DNA of 31,788 bases from positions 1 to 31,788 of IMG/VR virus record IMGVR_UViG_3300042465_004729. One strand, written 5' to 3'. Under the pieces are notes generated by a model, which worked only from the letters and a program-made list of their open reading frames with translations, was not told the origin of the DNA and ran no database searches. Within the stretch, counting starts at the first letter, position 1. Every line of letters starts with the position of its first letter. The position numbers and the translations under genes were made by a program. Positions 21,500 through 29,702 of this stretch are shown one piece after another. This DNA comes from a virus.

Positions 21500-21889
21500 T
21501 CCAGAAATTGGTTTTCTAGATGAGAGATGTGTCCAAGATTTTGTAGATGCTGCTTGCTCTCGGTACAGATCGTACTTGATTAAAGAGTCAGGATTTTTAT
21601 CAATCCAGAGGTCAAGATGATCGCCTTTATCATAAATATCAACAGCTTGTGCAGTCTTGTGCGCTGACTTGGATGATCCAGTTAGAGATGTTGGAAGTCT
21701 GAATCCTCCATCACCACCTTTATTGCCAGATATTTGAGTGCCAGTCTTAGGATTATTCTCTAAGATTTCTTTAGTATCAGTTGTGTACGCAGCTAGTAAG
21801 TTATTCACCCTGTATAGTAAAGTTAAAGCGTTTAGATTGTATTCATTAGGGTGAGGCTTATCACCAAAGTAGTCTTGTAGCGTAATCAT
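21479..21889 (-). CDS. M15-type peptidase endolysin
   Basis: This 136-aa protein resembles Peptidase_M15_3 (D-Ala-D-Ala carboxypeptidase-like) phage endopeptidases. SAHKTAQAVDIYD gives the zinc-binding His and Asp (HxxxxxxVD arrangement). WTHLSSRKPISGLRTFFP provides the second His and the typical ending. It would cut peptidoglycan peptide bridges. There is no signal peptide, so export would need a holin. The start overlaps the holin-like gene stop (ATGA). The C-terminus looks intact although the endonuclease gene overlaps it from the other strand. Confidence 0.85.
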   Translation of the reverse strand: MITLQDYFGDKPHPNEYNLNALTLLYRVNNLLAAYTTDTKEILENNPKTGTQISGNKGGDGGFRLPTSLTGSSKSAHKTAQAVDIYDKGDHLDLWIDKNPDSLIKYDLYREQAASTKSWTHLSSRKPISGLRTFFP

Positions 21890-22074
21890 CGTATCGGCTC
21901 ACTCGTAAAGAATCTAAGCACCATGTTGCCAGCACTACTAATAAAGACCATAACGGCATACGCTATCGGTGGGATGACTGTAGAGAAGGTCTGTGCAGCA
22001 AGCTCAATTAGTGCCAGTATTAAGACTAAAACTCCATTCCACCAGAGTGTTTTTGACTGATGAGCCTTTTTCAC
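21886..22074 (-). CDS. Holin-like two-span membrane protein
   Basis: This 62-aa protein starts at a GTG that overlaps the upstream stop (GTGA). A basic start (KKAHQSKTLW) is followed by the hydrophobic segment WNGVLVLILALIELAAQTF, a short turn with TVIPP, a second span IAYAVMVFISSAGNMVLRFF and a charged end. Two spans, small size and direct coupling to the M15 peptidase gene make it the best candidate for the holin that times lysis. No specific holin family is assigned. Confidence 0.7.
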   Translation of the reverse strand: MKKAHQSKTLWWNGVLVLILALIELAAQTFSTVIPPIAYAVMVFISSAGNMVLRFFTSEPIR

Positions 22075-22304
22075 TTGTCTGCTTTCGTATCTAGCTTATC
22101 GAATAACTTTTCTAGCGTCAGATCAATCTTATCAAAGCGGCACTGGATGTCATCTTTTCGGCTGTAGTGTGATGGTAGGCAGATCTCAATATGTTTAACG
22201 TCTGCTTTAAGCCTATCTACTGCATCATAAAGCGTTCTGTAGAGCCAACCTATCGTAGCGAGTACAGCACCAGCGCCAACATTAATAAGAGTCTGAGCAT
22301 CCAT
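22071..22304 (-). CDS. Small membrane-anchored coiled-coil protein of the lysis cassette
   Basis: This 77-aa protein has an N-terminal hydrophobic segment (LINVGAGAVLATIGWLY) followed by a soluble helical part, YDAVDRLKADVKHIEICLPS and DDIQCRFDKIDLTLEKLFDK. Proteins with an N-terminal anchor and a coiled tail with the HIE(I/V)xLP-like turn commonly sit beside phage holins; their role is unclear, possibly an antiholin or spanin-like accessory. It abuts the preceding stop and overlaps the following gene. Confidence 0.65.
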   Translation of the reverse strand: MDAQTLINVGAGAVLATIGWLYRTLYDAVDRLKADVKHIEICLPSHYSRKDDIQCRFDKIDLTLEKLFDKLDTKADK

Positions 22305-22463
22305 TTACACCATCCAAACAATAAGGCCAAGAATGACCAATACTATCAGAATAGTGCGCTTGGAGGACTTAATTATGTCAAGTGCATGGTCTACGGTGGA
22401 GTCAACCTTAATGATCTCCTCATCAATCTTAGTGACTACCTTCTTAGCTTTGTCTTTAATCAT
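22305..22463 (-). CDS. 52-aa tail-anchored membrane protein
   Basis: A short frame encodes MIKDKAKKVVTKIDEEIIKV, more polar residues, then the hydrophobic end TILIVLVILGLIVWMV. It begins in an ATGA overlap with the 21-aa frame upstream and ends directly before the next ATG (TAA then ATG). The C-terminal span and charged helical N-terminus suggest a cytoplasmic domain tethered to the membrane. It could be a lysis-timing protein. No family is recognised. Confidence 0.6.
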   Translation of the reverse strand: MIKDKAKKVVTKIDEEIIKVDSTVDHALDIIKSSKRTILIVLVILGLIVWMV

Positions 22464-22525
22464 GCTGACAGCGCCTTGAGTTCATCCAGCGTTGTAGCCT
22501 TATCTGCTACTACGATTGAACTCAT
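22460..22525 (-). CDS. 21-aa micropeptide linking two genes
   Basis: A strong GGAGG site precedes an ATG at 22525. The frame encodes MSSIVVADKATTLDELKALS, then Ala and TGA. It overlaps the genes on both sides by ATGA. The good ribosome site and perfect packing suggest real translation, either as a coupling leader or a functional micropeptide. Confidence 0.4.
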   Translation of the reverse strand: MSSIVVADKATTLDELKALSA

Positions 22526-22683
22526 GCTACCTCCTTATCTGCTGGTTCAGGCGTGTTGCCTTCTTCAAGCCACTTTAAAAAGGCTTGGTTAGTTTGGGTG
22601 TTGACAAATTCATTACTTTCTTTTGTATCGTCAATTACTTTTGCCCAAAGCATATCTTTATTTATATATTTATAAGTAATCAT
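22522..22683 (-). CDS. Small protein after the tail fibre, tail-assembly-like
   Basis: This 53-aa protein runs from ATG 22683, preceded by GGAG. A longer frame to 22710 would extend into the fibre gene. It begins MITYKYINKDMLWAKVIDDT and ends with FLKWLEEGNTPEPADKEV. The W-x-x-EGNTPEPAD ending is familiar from short proteins encoded after phage tail fibres, sometimes linked to fibre assembly. That role is inferred from the tail motif and position only. Confidence 0.6.
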   Translation of the reverse strand: MITYKYINKDMLWAKVIDDTKESNEFVNTQTNQAFLKWLEEGNTPEPADKEVA

Positions 22684-22684
22684 T

Positions 22685-24406
22685 TTATAACTCCGCAGAC
22701 GCATCAACATAAGAAGTTGTACTTACATCCATTACAACAGCAGTCCCAGCAACCATACCTGACCCTGTTCTTGAAACTTGAGTACAATAAAGAGGACCAG
22801 TAGACATAGCTACGTTAAATGTAGTAGTTACAGCAGCAGGATTAGCAGCAGCATCATATAATCTAAAGTTGCCAATTGTTGAAGTCGTAACAGTTGATGG
22901 AGCTGCTCTCATAGGAATTGGTGGATAACAAAGTACTCCAAAAGCATTAGTAGCAGAAAATGCTTGCAATGTTGCTACATAACCACTTTGAAAAATAGTT
23001 TTGAAATAATATCTTTGGCTTAAAGCTAATTCTGTTCCATAAGGTCTGTAATCAAACGAAGTAGCTGTTGAGCCTTTTTCTAGTTGAACATTACCAACTG
23101 TCCAAGTTAGACCCGCTGTTAAAGCGCCTACAGTAAACAGAATCTGTATTCCTTTTGTAGCTGCCGCTGGAATACTGATATTTGCAGAGAAGTTAGCGAC
23201 TGTTGCGCCTACTGTAAATGTTCCTGTAGCAATTGAGGTAACTGTTGGGCTTGCCAATGAGCCAAACGTATCTGCTGTTGTGGTGGCATAGTACGCTGTC
23301 CAAGTGACTGTAGTCAGTGTTGCTGATATACCTAAGTCTGCTGATAGAGTACAAGTAGAGCCAGCCAAATCATAAGAGTTCTTTTGCTCAATACGTTGAC
23401 CAAATCCGACCGCTGTAACAGATGCAGCACCAGTAAACCTGTATCTATTTTGGGTTACTGTTGGGGTTGTTGCCCCAGCTACTTGCTGACCTGTGACGTT
23501 TGCGCCTGTGCAGTATCCATACCATCTATCAACAGAGTACGCTAAAGCCCCAGCAGCAGTAAATGTCTGTGATGCCCCAGCATTTCTCTGGTCAATCACC
23601 ATCCCACCATTGATGATGCGGTTCTTGAAGCCAAATGTGTTTGGTGTGTTTATACTGTCGCTCACCGCTAGTGTAGTTGCAGTTGCCGCGCCTAATACTG
23701 GAGTTACCAAAGTAGGACTCGTAGACATAACTACGTTGCCCGTACCAGTCATTGTATTGCTTACTAGACCCTTAGAAGCGCCTGTAAATACAGGTAGTGA
23801 AGCGGTTAGGCTAGATACTATTGGCTGTGCTGTGAAAGTAGCTACACCAGTTACACCTAGAGTTCCTGAGACTTTAAGATTGGTAAATGAGTTGCCGTTA
23901 ACCAATTGGAATCTAGTACCATCATAGATAATCTCGACCGCCTGACCTGCAACCATATCAGCAGCGACTAGAGCAGTAGTACCAGTCCTAGTAATTGCTT
24001 TAGCGCCAAGACCATCAACATTGATAGTTACAGCGCCAGTATTCGTGTTAGCTACGACAAAGCTAAACTGGTTGCCTGTAGCATAAGCTGTCAGTGCTGG
24101 TGAGGTCGTGCCTGTTATGGTGTCAGTCCCCGCCGCCGTGATGAATGTTGCGCTACCTCCCTGCACTTGATCGAGCCTAGCAGCATCAGAGGCTACAGTA
24201 CCAGCGGCAAGATTCGTGATCTTAAACGCGCCCATGCCAATGTTGGCGGTAGGAGTAGACTGACCATCCTTAGTCAGCGCTGTAGTCAGACCAGTCGCTA
24301 AGTCTGCCGTTAGATTGTTAAATGTTGTACTGGAGATGGTTGTACCAGTAACGACCGGTTGCCCAGCCGTGTTTATTGTGAATACCCCGCTTCCGTTATA
24401 ACTCAT
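22685..24406 (-). CDS. Tail fibre / receptor-binding protein
   Basis: This 573-aa Thr/Ala/Gly-rich beta-structured protein opens with MSYNGSGVFTINTAGQPVVT and TTFNNLTADLATGLTTAL, a common start of phage fibre proteins that dock to the tail. GMGAFKITNLAAGT and repeated NTNTGAVTINVDGLG-type strands follow. The C-terminal half, from KNRIINGGMVIDQRNAG (about residue 260), resembles the beta-sandwich adhesion part of many fibres (VDRWYGYCTGANVTGQQ, LEKGSTATSFDYRPYGTEL). It would recognise the host surface. The overlap with the upstream gene is ATGA. Confidence 0.82.
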   Translation of the reverse strand: MSYNGSGVFTINTAGQPVVTGTTISSTTFNNLTADLATGLTTALTKDGQSTPTANIGMGAFKITNLAAGTVASDAARLDQVQGGSATFITAAGTDTITGTTSPALTAYATGNQFSFVVANTNTGAVTINVDGLGAKAITRTGTTALVAADMVAGQAVEIIYDGTRFQLVNGNSFTNLKVSGTLGVTGVATFTAQPIVSSLTASLPVFTGASKGLVSNTMTGTGNVVMSTSPTLVTPVLGAATATTLAVSDSINTPNTFGFKNRIINGGMVIDQRNAGASQTFTAAGALAYSVDRWYGYCTGANVTGQQVAGATTPTVTQNRYRFTGAASVTAVGFGQRIEQKNSYDLAGSTCTLSADLGISATLTTVTWTAYYATTTADTFGSLASPTVTSIATGTFTVGATVANFSANISIPAAATKGIQILFTVGALTAGLTWTVGNVQLEKGSTATSFDYRPYGTELALSQRYYFKTIFQSGYVATLQAFSATNAFGVLCYPPIPMRAAPSTVTTSTIGNFRLYDAAANPAAVTTTFNVAMSTGPLYCTQVSRTGSGMVAGTAVVMDVSTTSYVDASAEL

Positions 24407-26043
24407 TGATTTTGCTCCTTTATTTGTTGCATCTGATATAACGCATTAGCTAGAATGCGTGGGTCAACCTTATTAACTCCGGGTATTCTCTGTAATGCGT
24501 CAGCACCAGCCCTACCTGCTCCAGCAACTCTACCTGCGGCAAGTGCAGCTTCTCCAGCAAGTCTAGGAGATTGAGCAGCTAGTAACGGTAAAACAGAAGG
24601 ATTAAAGAACGCTGCTACACCTGTTCCAGTTGCTCCTAGAGCTTGTAATCCTCGTGGTGTCGGAGAGTTCAGTGCTTGCCCTGCCAATGCTGGCATTAAA
24701 TCTTTACCGCCCATTTGCTCTAACTGCCTTGCTAGAGCCTGACGATTGCCGTAATTTGTGTTTACGTTGTTTCTCATGAGAGATTGCAGCTTTCTCATAG
24801 CGGTATCAACAGAAGATTTTTGTCCTAACGACAACGCTCTCTCTATCTCTTTTATCTGGTCAGAGGCAGCAACGTAGTCTTTCATGGTCTTAGCGTACTC
24901 AGGCGCTTGCTTTGTTATCTCAGACTTGATTGAATTATAAACATCACCGCCTACCATTCTCGCTGTTTTTGCCTCGAATGGGATACTTTCCACAATCCCA
25001 CCTATTTTCTGCTTTAGCGCATCCATCCCTTCTGGGGTATGGTATTGAGCAGGGTCTAGCTTATTCCAATCACCTATCTCTTTTTGCATAGATGATAGTG
25101 CTTCTGCTGCTTGTGGGTTCTTTACTTGCGATCCGTACATTACCTTATCTTTTGCATCGGCTAAGGATTTATTAATGCCAGTAAAATCAATTACCTCTTT
25201 ATTTCCTCGAACAGACTGCATATTCTTGTTGTATTCAGCAGACTTCATTTTTTGCATAACTGACAAATCAGCTTTAGCCGCATCCAGAACATCAGTCATA
25301 GGCACATTACCACGCATATTGCCGGAAAACTCAGCAGCTTTAGAACCTCCGGCTCTTCCAGCTCCATAAGCCTGTTTAATCGCTTCAGAACCCGCTCCAG
25401 TGGTGTTTCCAAGTAAAGCCGCAGCAGTAGAGCCTACACCTCGTGTAATCGCTCCAGCGCCCCTTGCCACGTTAGCCAATGGGTCTACTGCTGATGCAGA
25501 ACGCTTTAAGCCTTCAGCTAGTCTCGACATACCCGGTACTCGTGCAGCGACTGCGCCACCGCCAGTGAGAACAGAGGCAGCATCAGCAGCAACACCTGCT
25601 GGGTCTGTAGCTAGAGCTTCTTTAAAGCCCGGCATACTGCCGTATCTCTCTTTGTAGAATTGACCTACTCTGGAGGCCATCTCTTGCGATGGTTTATCTG
25701 CACCGATTGCGTTTACAAGTGATTCTGGCAAAGCGTTCTGTATTGCACCAGCGCCTAAGTCAACAAGGCTTCTTGCTGTTTTAACAGGACTCATAACAGC
25801 TTCAGCTACACCGCCAATTAGCTTACCTGTTGATGGGATAAGATTCTGTACAGCACTTCCAGCAACGCCACCCCATGATCGCTCTGGTTTTGGCTGTGCA
25901 TTACCACCGTCTATATTGGTAATAGCCTTACCATGTTCTTGCGTAGCACGTTGATGCACCTGATCTGGTGTTACGTTGTCAGGTACACCAGCATATTGGT
26001 GCGATGTGCCATCATCAAAGGTAATCGTTATATTTCTTGGCAT
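24403..26043 (-). CDS. Putative internal virion / DNA-ejection protein
   Basis: This 546-aa protein begins MPRNITITFDDGTSHQYAGV followed by PDNVTPDQVHQRATQEHGK, a short fold often found at the N-terminus of large phage virion proteins. The rest is Ala/Gly-rich helix with hydrophobic patches (GGVAGSAVQNLIPSTGKLIG, VARGAGAITRGVGSTAAALL) and charged coiled parts. It has no lytic motif. Place between fibre and tail genes, size and amphipathic helices fit an ejection (pilot) protein that enters the host envelope with the DNA. The role is inferred. Confidence 0.55.
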   Translation of the reverse strand: MPRNITITFDDGTSHQYAGVPDNVTPDQVHQRATQEHGKAITNIDGGNAQPKPERSWGGVAGSAVQNLIPSTGKLIGGVAEAVMSPVKTARSLVDLGAGAIQNALPESLVNAIGADKPSQEMASRVGQFYKERYGSMPGFKEALATDPAGVAADAASVLTGGGAVAARVPGMSRLAEGLKRSASAVDPLANVARGAGAITRGVGSTAAALLGNTTGAGSEAIKQAYGAGRAGGSKAAEFSGNMRGNVPMTDVLDAAKADLSVMQKMKSAEYNKNMQSVRGNKEVIDFTGINKSLADAKDKVMYGSQVKNPQAAEALSSMQKEIGDWNKLDPAQYHTPEGMDALKQKIGGIVESIPFEAKTARMVGGDVYNSIKSEITKQAPEYAKTMKDYVAASDQIKEIERALSLGQKSSVDTAMRKLQSLMRNNVNTNYGNRQALARQLEQMGGKDLMPALAGQALNSPTPRGLQALGATGTGVAAFFNPSVLPLLAAQSPRLAGEAALAAGRVAGAGRAGADALQRIPGVNKVDPRILANALYQMQQIKEQNQ

Positions 26044-26045
26044 AA

Positions 26046-27209
26046 TTATTTATTCCAGTTAGATACCGTTGCGCCCGTTGCACCTTGACCGACTGGAGTA
26101 GGGGCTGGTGTAGCTGCTTTGGGCATTCCGAACATCTTCTCAATATTATTCAATGCTGCATGGTTAGATTCTATATCAACGCCAGTGTCTGTAGCAGTCG
26201 TTAGCCATAAATTCAGTTCTGCATTGGAATTTATTTGCGTTGCGCTCATTCCAGTAGCTTTCATAATTTGCTGCAATAACAATGGGCGCGTCATTTTGAT
26301 TTCATTTCTTATAGATTGCGCTTTAGTTCCTGCTAAATTACTTACAGCTTGCCCCGTTCCACTTGACGCAATGCCTGCCGACAAGTTATCCATAAGTGAA
26401 TTTTGAGGGTTCGTTATTGCTTTTGAAACATCGAGCTTGTTATATCCAGTTCGCAATTGATCCACAATTGAACTTACATTCTCCCTACCCGTTTCCTGTG
26501 CTGAATTTGCCTTAATTGTCTTTGCATCTGCTGGGCCACCTCTTATTGATTCCAAATCTCCACTAGGAGTAAATCTATAACCAGCAGGCGCAGTAGGTTG
26601 CTTGTTTCTTGCATCTTCCCTAGCAGCTTTGCGATCATCAGCCCTAATCTTTATATCTTCCTGTCTCTCTTTCACTCTTGTTGCTTCAGTTGCCACTCTC
26701 TCAGCAGTCCTAGCCTCATCCTGCGCCATAGCATTTTGACGTTCGATTTGCATACGTCCAATATTTGCTGCATCTGGGTTGCCGCTTCCAATGGCACTCA
26801 ATGCGTGAGCGTACATCTGTCCGGGGGATTTTGGAGTAGAGATGGTTGCTGGTGTACCGTAATCTCCCGGGCCGCCAGAAGGCCCTGCACTAAGTGTTGG
26901 CTCATACCCTTGCAGATGGGCAGCAACCTCTGCCTTGCGCCGTTCCTGTTCAGCAGCCATCTTCTGTTCAGCAGCAGCCTTCTCACTAGCATACGACTTG
27001 TCCATCTGATTCTGCTGATAGCCAGCTAGTAAAGCAGCAGTTAGCTTTGCAACGCCTTGCATTGGGTGTATGTCAGCCTCAATACCTTTATAACTAGCAC
27101 GTTCAATTGGTGCAGCAGCCTGATCCTGTAGCATTCTGGCGTACTGATTACGCCGATACATATCGGCAACATCTTGTGAATTGAAGTTAATGAATTGGTT
27201 ATCTGCCAT
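26046..27209 (-). CDS. Putative internal virion protein, coiled coil
   Basis: This 387-aa protein has an Ala/Gln/Glu-rich helical middle (KAAAEQKMAAEQERRKAEVA, AERVATEATRVKERQEDIKI). The C-terminal block, IRNEIKMTRPLLLQQIMKAT with GMSATQINSNAELNLWL, looks conserved. A Pro/Gly linker separates the parts. With the genes on both sides it probably makes the set of internal virion proteins used by podoviruses for DNA ejection. No enzyme motif is seen. Confidence 0.55.
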   Translation of the reverse strand: MADNQFINFNSQDVADMYRRNQYARMLQDQAAAPIERASYKGIEADIHPMQGVAKLTAALLAGYQQNQMDKSYASEKAAAEQKMAAEQERRKAEVAAHLQGYEPTLSAGPSGGPGDYGTPATISTPKSPGQMYAHALSAIGSGNPDAANIGRMQIERQNAMAQDEARTAERVATEATRVKERQEDIKIRADDRKAAREDARNKQPTAPAGYRFTPSGDLESIRGGPADAKTIKANSAQETGRENVSSIVDQLRTGYNKLDVSKAITNPQNSLMDNLSAGIASSGTGQAVSNLAGTKAQSIRNEIKMTRPLLLQQIMKATGMSATQINSNAELNLWLTTATDTGVDIESNHAALNNIEKMFGMPKAATPAPTPVGQGATGATVSNWNK

Positions 27210-27211
27210 GA

Positions 27212-27628
27212 CTATCTCCTAAACGCACTCATAAACTTGCCACCTAATTGAGACGCTCCTCTACCGAATGCAGAAGCACCCTCCTGCAATTGATTGCCTA
27301 ATCTTTTAGTAGCACCAAACATTCCACGCTGCGCTTCAAGTGGTGCGCTTGGATTCCATCCCATCTCAGAGCCACCACCGGGAGCATTGTAGCTTTTCAT
27401 AATTTGCCCAGCCTGTTGCTGCTGTGGCGTTTGCGGTTCACGCATGAGCATACCGTTTCTTACTTGCTGATCGAATGCGTTAGAAAATGATCCGCCTTCT
27501 TGATCCGCGCCATATCGTCTAAGCCTATCTGCTAGAGATTGACGTTTCTGCTGTTGAGTTCCAACAGCCTGAGGTTGTTGCATCTCACCCGGTTGCTGAA
27601 TCTGGAAATTTACGATTCTGTTTGCCAT
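27212..27628 (-). CDS. Small Gln-rich virion-associated protein
   Basis: This 138-aa protein is rich in Gln, Gly and Arg (MQQPQAVGTQQQKRQSLADR, TPQQQQAGQIM). A C-terminal amphipathic Gly/Ala/Phe segment (GASAFGRGASQLGGKFMSAF) could insert into membranes. No family is recognised. It lies between the internal virion gene and the PP-loop enzyme gene with only two bases between stops and starts. Confidence 0.5.
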   Translation of the reverse strand: MANRIVNFQIQQPGEMQQPQAVGTQQQKRQSLADRLRRYGADQEGGSFSNAFDQQVRNGMLMREPQTPQQQQAGQIMKSYNAPGGGSEMGWNPSAPLEAQRGMFGATKRLGNQLQEGASAFGRGASQLGGKFMSAFRR

Positions 27629-27630
27629 AA

Positions 27631-28314
27631 CTACCTCATTAGCTCAACGATTGGAATGATTGTACCCTTTAATTTGCTCATGTTTAACGCATACTTATCA
27701 TATAGTTCTGGATGGTTAACTTTAGTCCATTCAACCCTATCTGCTGAGTCCTTCATAAAGCCTGTGCAGTCGTAACAGTCAAGACTTGTATGGTTTAAGC
27801 TAAAGTGTTCGGGCAGTTGACCGCGTTGCGTTGCCACAAAATCTAATACCTGTTTGCTAGTCCACTTCTCTATAGGCTGTATGTACTCAATGCCGTCTAC
27901 AACTACTCCATGCCTAGACTCGCTCTTAAACGAGTCATCATTACGCTGCCCTTTAATTAGCTGAGTAATGCCTCTTTCTTTTACTGCGTTCAGTAGTGGG
28001 AATGCTATATTCTCAGTGCAGCAGTTTAAGTAACTTTGAATCAGAACATCTTTCTTACCAGATACACTGATTGCATCTAAGGTATTAGCAATTGGCACGA
28101 TGTCGCTAGGTATGCCATTAGCGTCAATCTGAGCTTGTTGATCTACATTAATCTCAATGAATTCAACAGCTTCCGCCCTAATCTCTTCTACAAGAGCCAT
28201 CGTCTCAGGATATGTTTTTCCAGTGTTAACAAAGAAAACAATAGGGTTCTTAGCTTTGTACAAATACCAGCAAGCTAGAGAATCTTTACCGCCTGAGAAA
28301 GCTAGTCCTAGCAT
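27631..28314 (-). CDS. PAPS reductase-like PP-loop protein
   Basis: This 227-aa protein has the PP-loop SGGKDS (residues 7-12) at its N-terminus, then VFFVNTGKTYPET, as in phosphoadenosine phosphosulfate reductase and related ATP-pyrophosphatases. A CC pair (NCCTEN) and a CYDC pair near the C-terminus (SLDCYDCTGF) may hold a metal or Fe-S cluster. No other sulfur-assimilation gene is present. In phages such proteins may modify DNA, tRNA or a virion component, or support host sulfur metabolism; the substrate is unknown. It is embedded in the virion operon with TAATG overlap to the repeat protein upstream. Confidence 0.82.
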   Translation of the reverse strand: MLGLAFSGGKDSLACWYLYKAKNPIVFFVNTGKTYPETMALVEEIRAEAVEFIEINVDQQAQIDANGIPSDIVPIANTLDAISVSGKKDVLIQSYLNCCTENIAFPLLNAVKERGITQLIKGQRNDDSFKSESRHGVVVDGIEYIQPIEKWTSKQVLDFVATQRGQLPEHFSLNHTSLDCYDCTGFMKDSADRVEWTKVNHPELYDKYALNMSKLKGTIIPIVELMR

Positions 28315-29702
28315 TACATCATAGCAGCGCCACCTAATGAGCCACCAAGACTCATTAAGCCGCTTGTAAGGTTATTTTTAGCTTGCTGTCTGATGCCGTA
28401 CTGATCCATCTGACCTTGAAACGTATCTTGTACGCCTTGATAGATTGGAGCAGCAGCAATATTAGCGCCTTGATAGCCTTGAAACTGCGGCATCTGTATC
28501 TGTGATCCACTCATTAAGCCCGTGATCTGATTCAATGGCTGGTTACGCAGTGCAAGTTGCTGATCTAAACTCTGTTGCTGTGCTGTATTGCCAAACTGAG
28601 CCATACCTAGTTGCTGATTGTAGTTTTGTGCAATAGCAGCGTTTTGAGCAGTCTGTGCAGCTAATTGGTTTTGATAGTCTTGCTGGAGCGCCGTATTGCC
28701 CATGCCAGCATTCTGCAAAGCAGCGTTAAACTGTGATTGCTGCGCTTCATTACCAAATTGAGCCATACCTAACTGCTGGTTGTAGTTTTGAGCAATGGCT
28801 GCATTCTGAGCAGTTTGCCCGGCTATTTGGTTTTGATAATTCTGTTGAAGCGCAGCGTTTCCTAATCCAGCATTCTGCAATCCAGCATTAAATTGAGCTA
28901 GTTGAGCTTCATTACCAAACTGACCTTGTGCCTGTGCCTGTCCAAAACCTTGCTGATTCATCATTGCATCAAGATTAATACCTTGTGCAGCGGCCTGTAG
29001 CTCTAAGTCATTCCTGTTCTGACCCATAGTACGCATTTCATTGTTGTAAGCCTCGCCACCAGTGACTAGACCTTGATTTGCAAGACGCTGCCTTGTTGCA
29101 TTCTCATTCTGTGTTAACTGAGGCTGTAGCCTAGACATAATTGCTTGCTGGCCTGTCATACCAGCGTTTACAGGCATTGCTGCTATTCCTGACGTATCAA
29201 TACCTTGCCGTAGATTAGGGCCAGTAACATACCCTTGTGCATTGCCTGCGGTAAATGCTGATTGATTGACAGGAATAGGTGTATCTATACCTTGCTGAAA
29301 AGTAGGGCCAGCTACAGACCTCTGCGCGTTTCCAGCATTGTATGCAGCTTGATTAACTGGTGAAATTGACTCTGCTATGCTTGTATCAATGCCCGGCAGG
29401 TTGGGGTTAAACGGCGTGCCTAGTATGGTTTTAGCTTGTCCAACACCTTGCTGACCTAGTTCTGCAAGTGATCTCTCTACACCTTGTTGTGCGTTTAAGG
29501 TAGCTTGAGCGTCTGGTGTTAGACTCTGACGAACAGTAGGTATATCACCCTCGTAGCTAATAGTCTGACTGCCTAATGGCCCGTAGATGTTAGGATTGCC
29601 TAACTTTGCCGAAGCTCTAGCAGCATCTACGTTAGCCGCACCTTGTGCTACGGCAGCGCCAGCATAGTCTGGTACTGGCGGTGGAGATGATTGCTTACCC
29701 AT
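28314..29702 (-). CDS. Repetitive Gln/Asn/Ala-rich virion protein
   Basis: This 462-aa protein has an N-terminus, GKQSSPPPVPDYAGAAVAQG, that resembles a group of podovirus virion proteins. Residues about 114-170 carry a roughly 29-aa repeat (VNQ...AGNAQ...GP...QGIDT). Residues 261-385 carry a 54-aa repeat (QFGNEAQ...FNAGLQNAG...QNAAIAQNYNQQLGMA). The C-terminus has a Gly/Ser/Leu-rich, possibly membrane-active end (LTSGLMSLGGSLGGAAMM). It probably belongs to the ejected internal proteins or the tail. No enzymatic motif is seen. Confidence 0.6.
   Translation of the reverse strand: MGKQSSPPPVPDYAGAAVAQGAANVDAARASAKLGNPNIYGPLGSQTISYEGDIPTVRQSLTPDAQATLNAQQGVERSLAELGQQGVGQAKTILGTPFNPNLPGIDTSIAESISPVNQAAYNAGNAQRSVAGPTFQQGIDTPIPVNQSAFTAGNAQGYVTGPNLRQGIDTSGIAAMPVNAGMTGQQAIMSRLQPQLTQNENATRQRLANQGLVTGGEAYNNEMRTMGQNRNDLELQAAAQGINLDAMMNQQGFGQAQAQGQFGNEAQLAQFNAGLQNAGLGNAALQQNYQNQIAGQTAQNAAIAQNYNQQLGMAQFGNEAQQSQFNAALQNAGMGNTALQQDYQNQLAAQTAQNAAIAQNYNQQLGMAQFGNTAQQQSLDQQLALRNQPLNQITGLMSGSQIQMPQFQGYQGANIAAAPIYQGVQDTFQGQMDQYGIRQQAKNNLTSGLMSLGGSLGGAAMM
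28548..28922 (-). repeat. Tandem 162-bp coding repeat (two full copies and a partial third)
   Basis: Codons 261-314 and 315-368 of the repetitive virion protein are close copies. A partial third begins at codon 369 (QFGNTAQQQS). The period is exactly 54 codons, so expansion or contraction keeps the frame. Confidence 0.75.

Noticed and set aside
22191-22592. 133-codon rightward frame across the small lysis-adjacent genes
   Set aside because: It opposes five coupled leftward genes with good start signals, and its composition is not protein-like.
23493-23927. 144-codon rightward frame opposite the tail fibre
   Set aside because: Low-complexity antisense of the Thr/Ala/Val-rich fibre sequence; no independent support.
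26598-27029. 143-codon rightward frame in the internal virion gene
   Set aside because: It is Cys/Ser/Leu-rich antisense of a clear coding region, with no ribosome site or recognisable domain.
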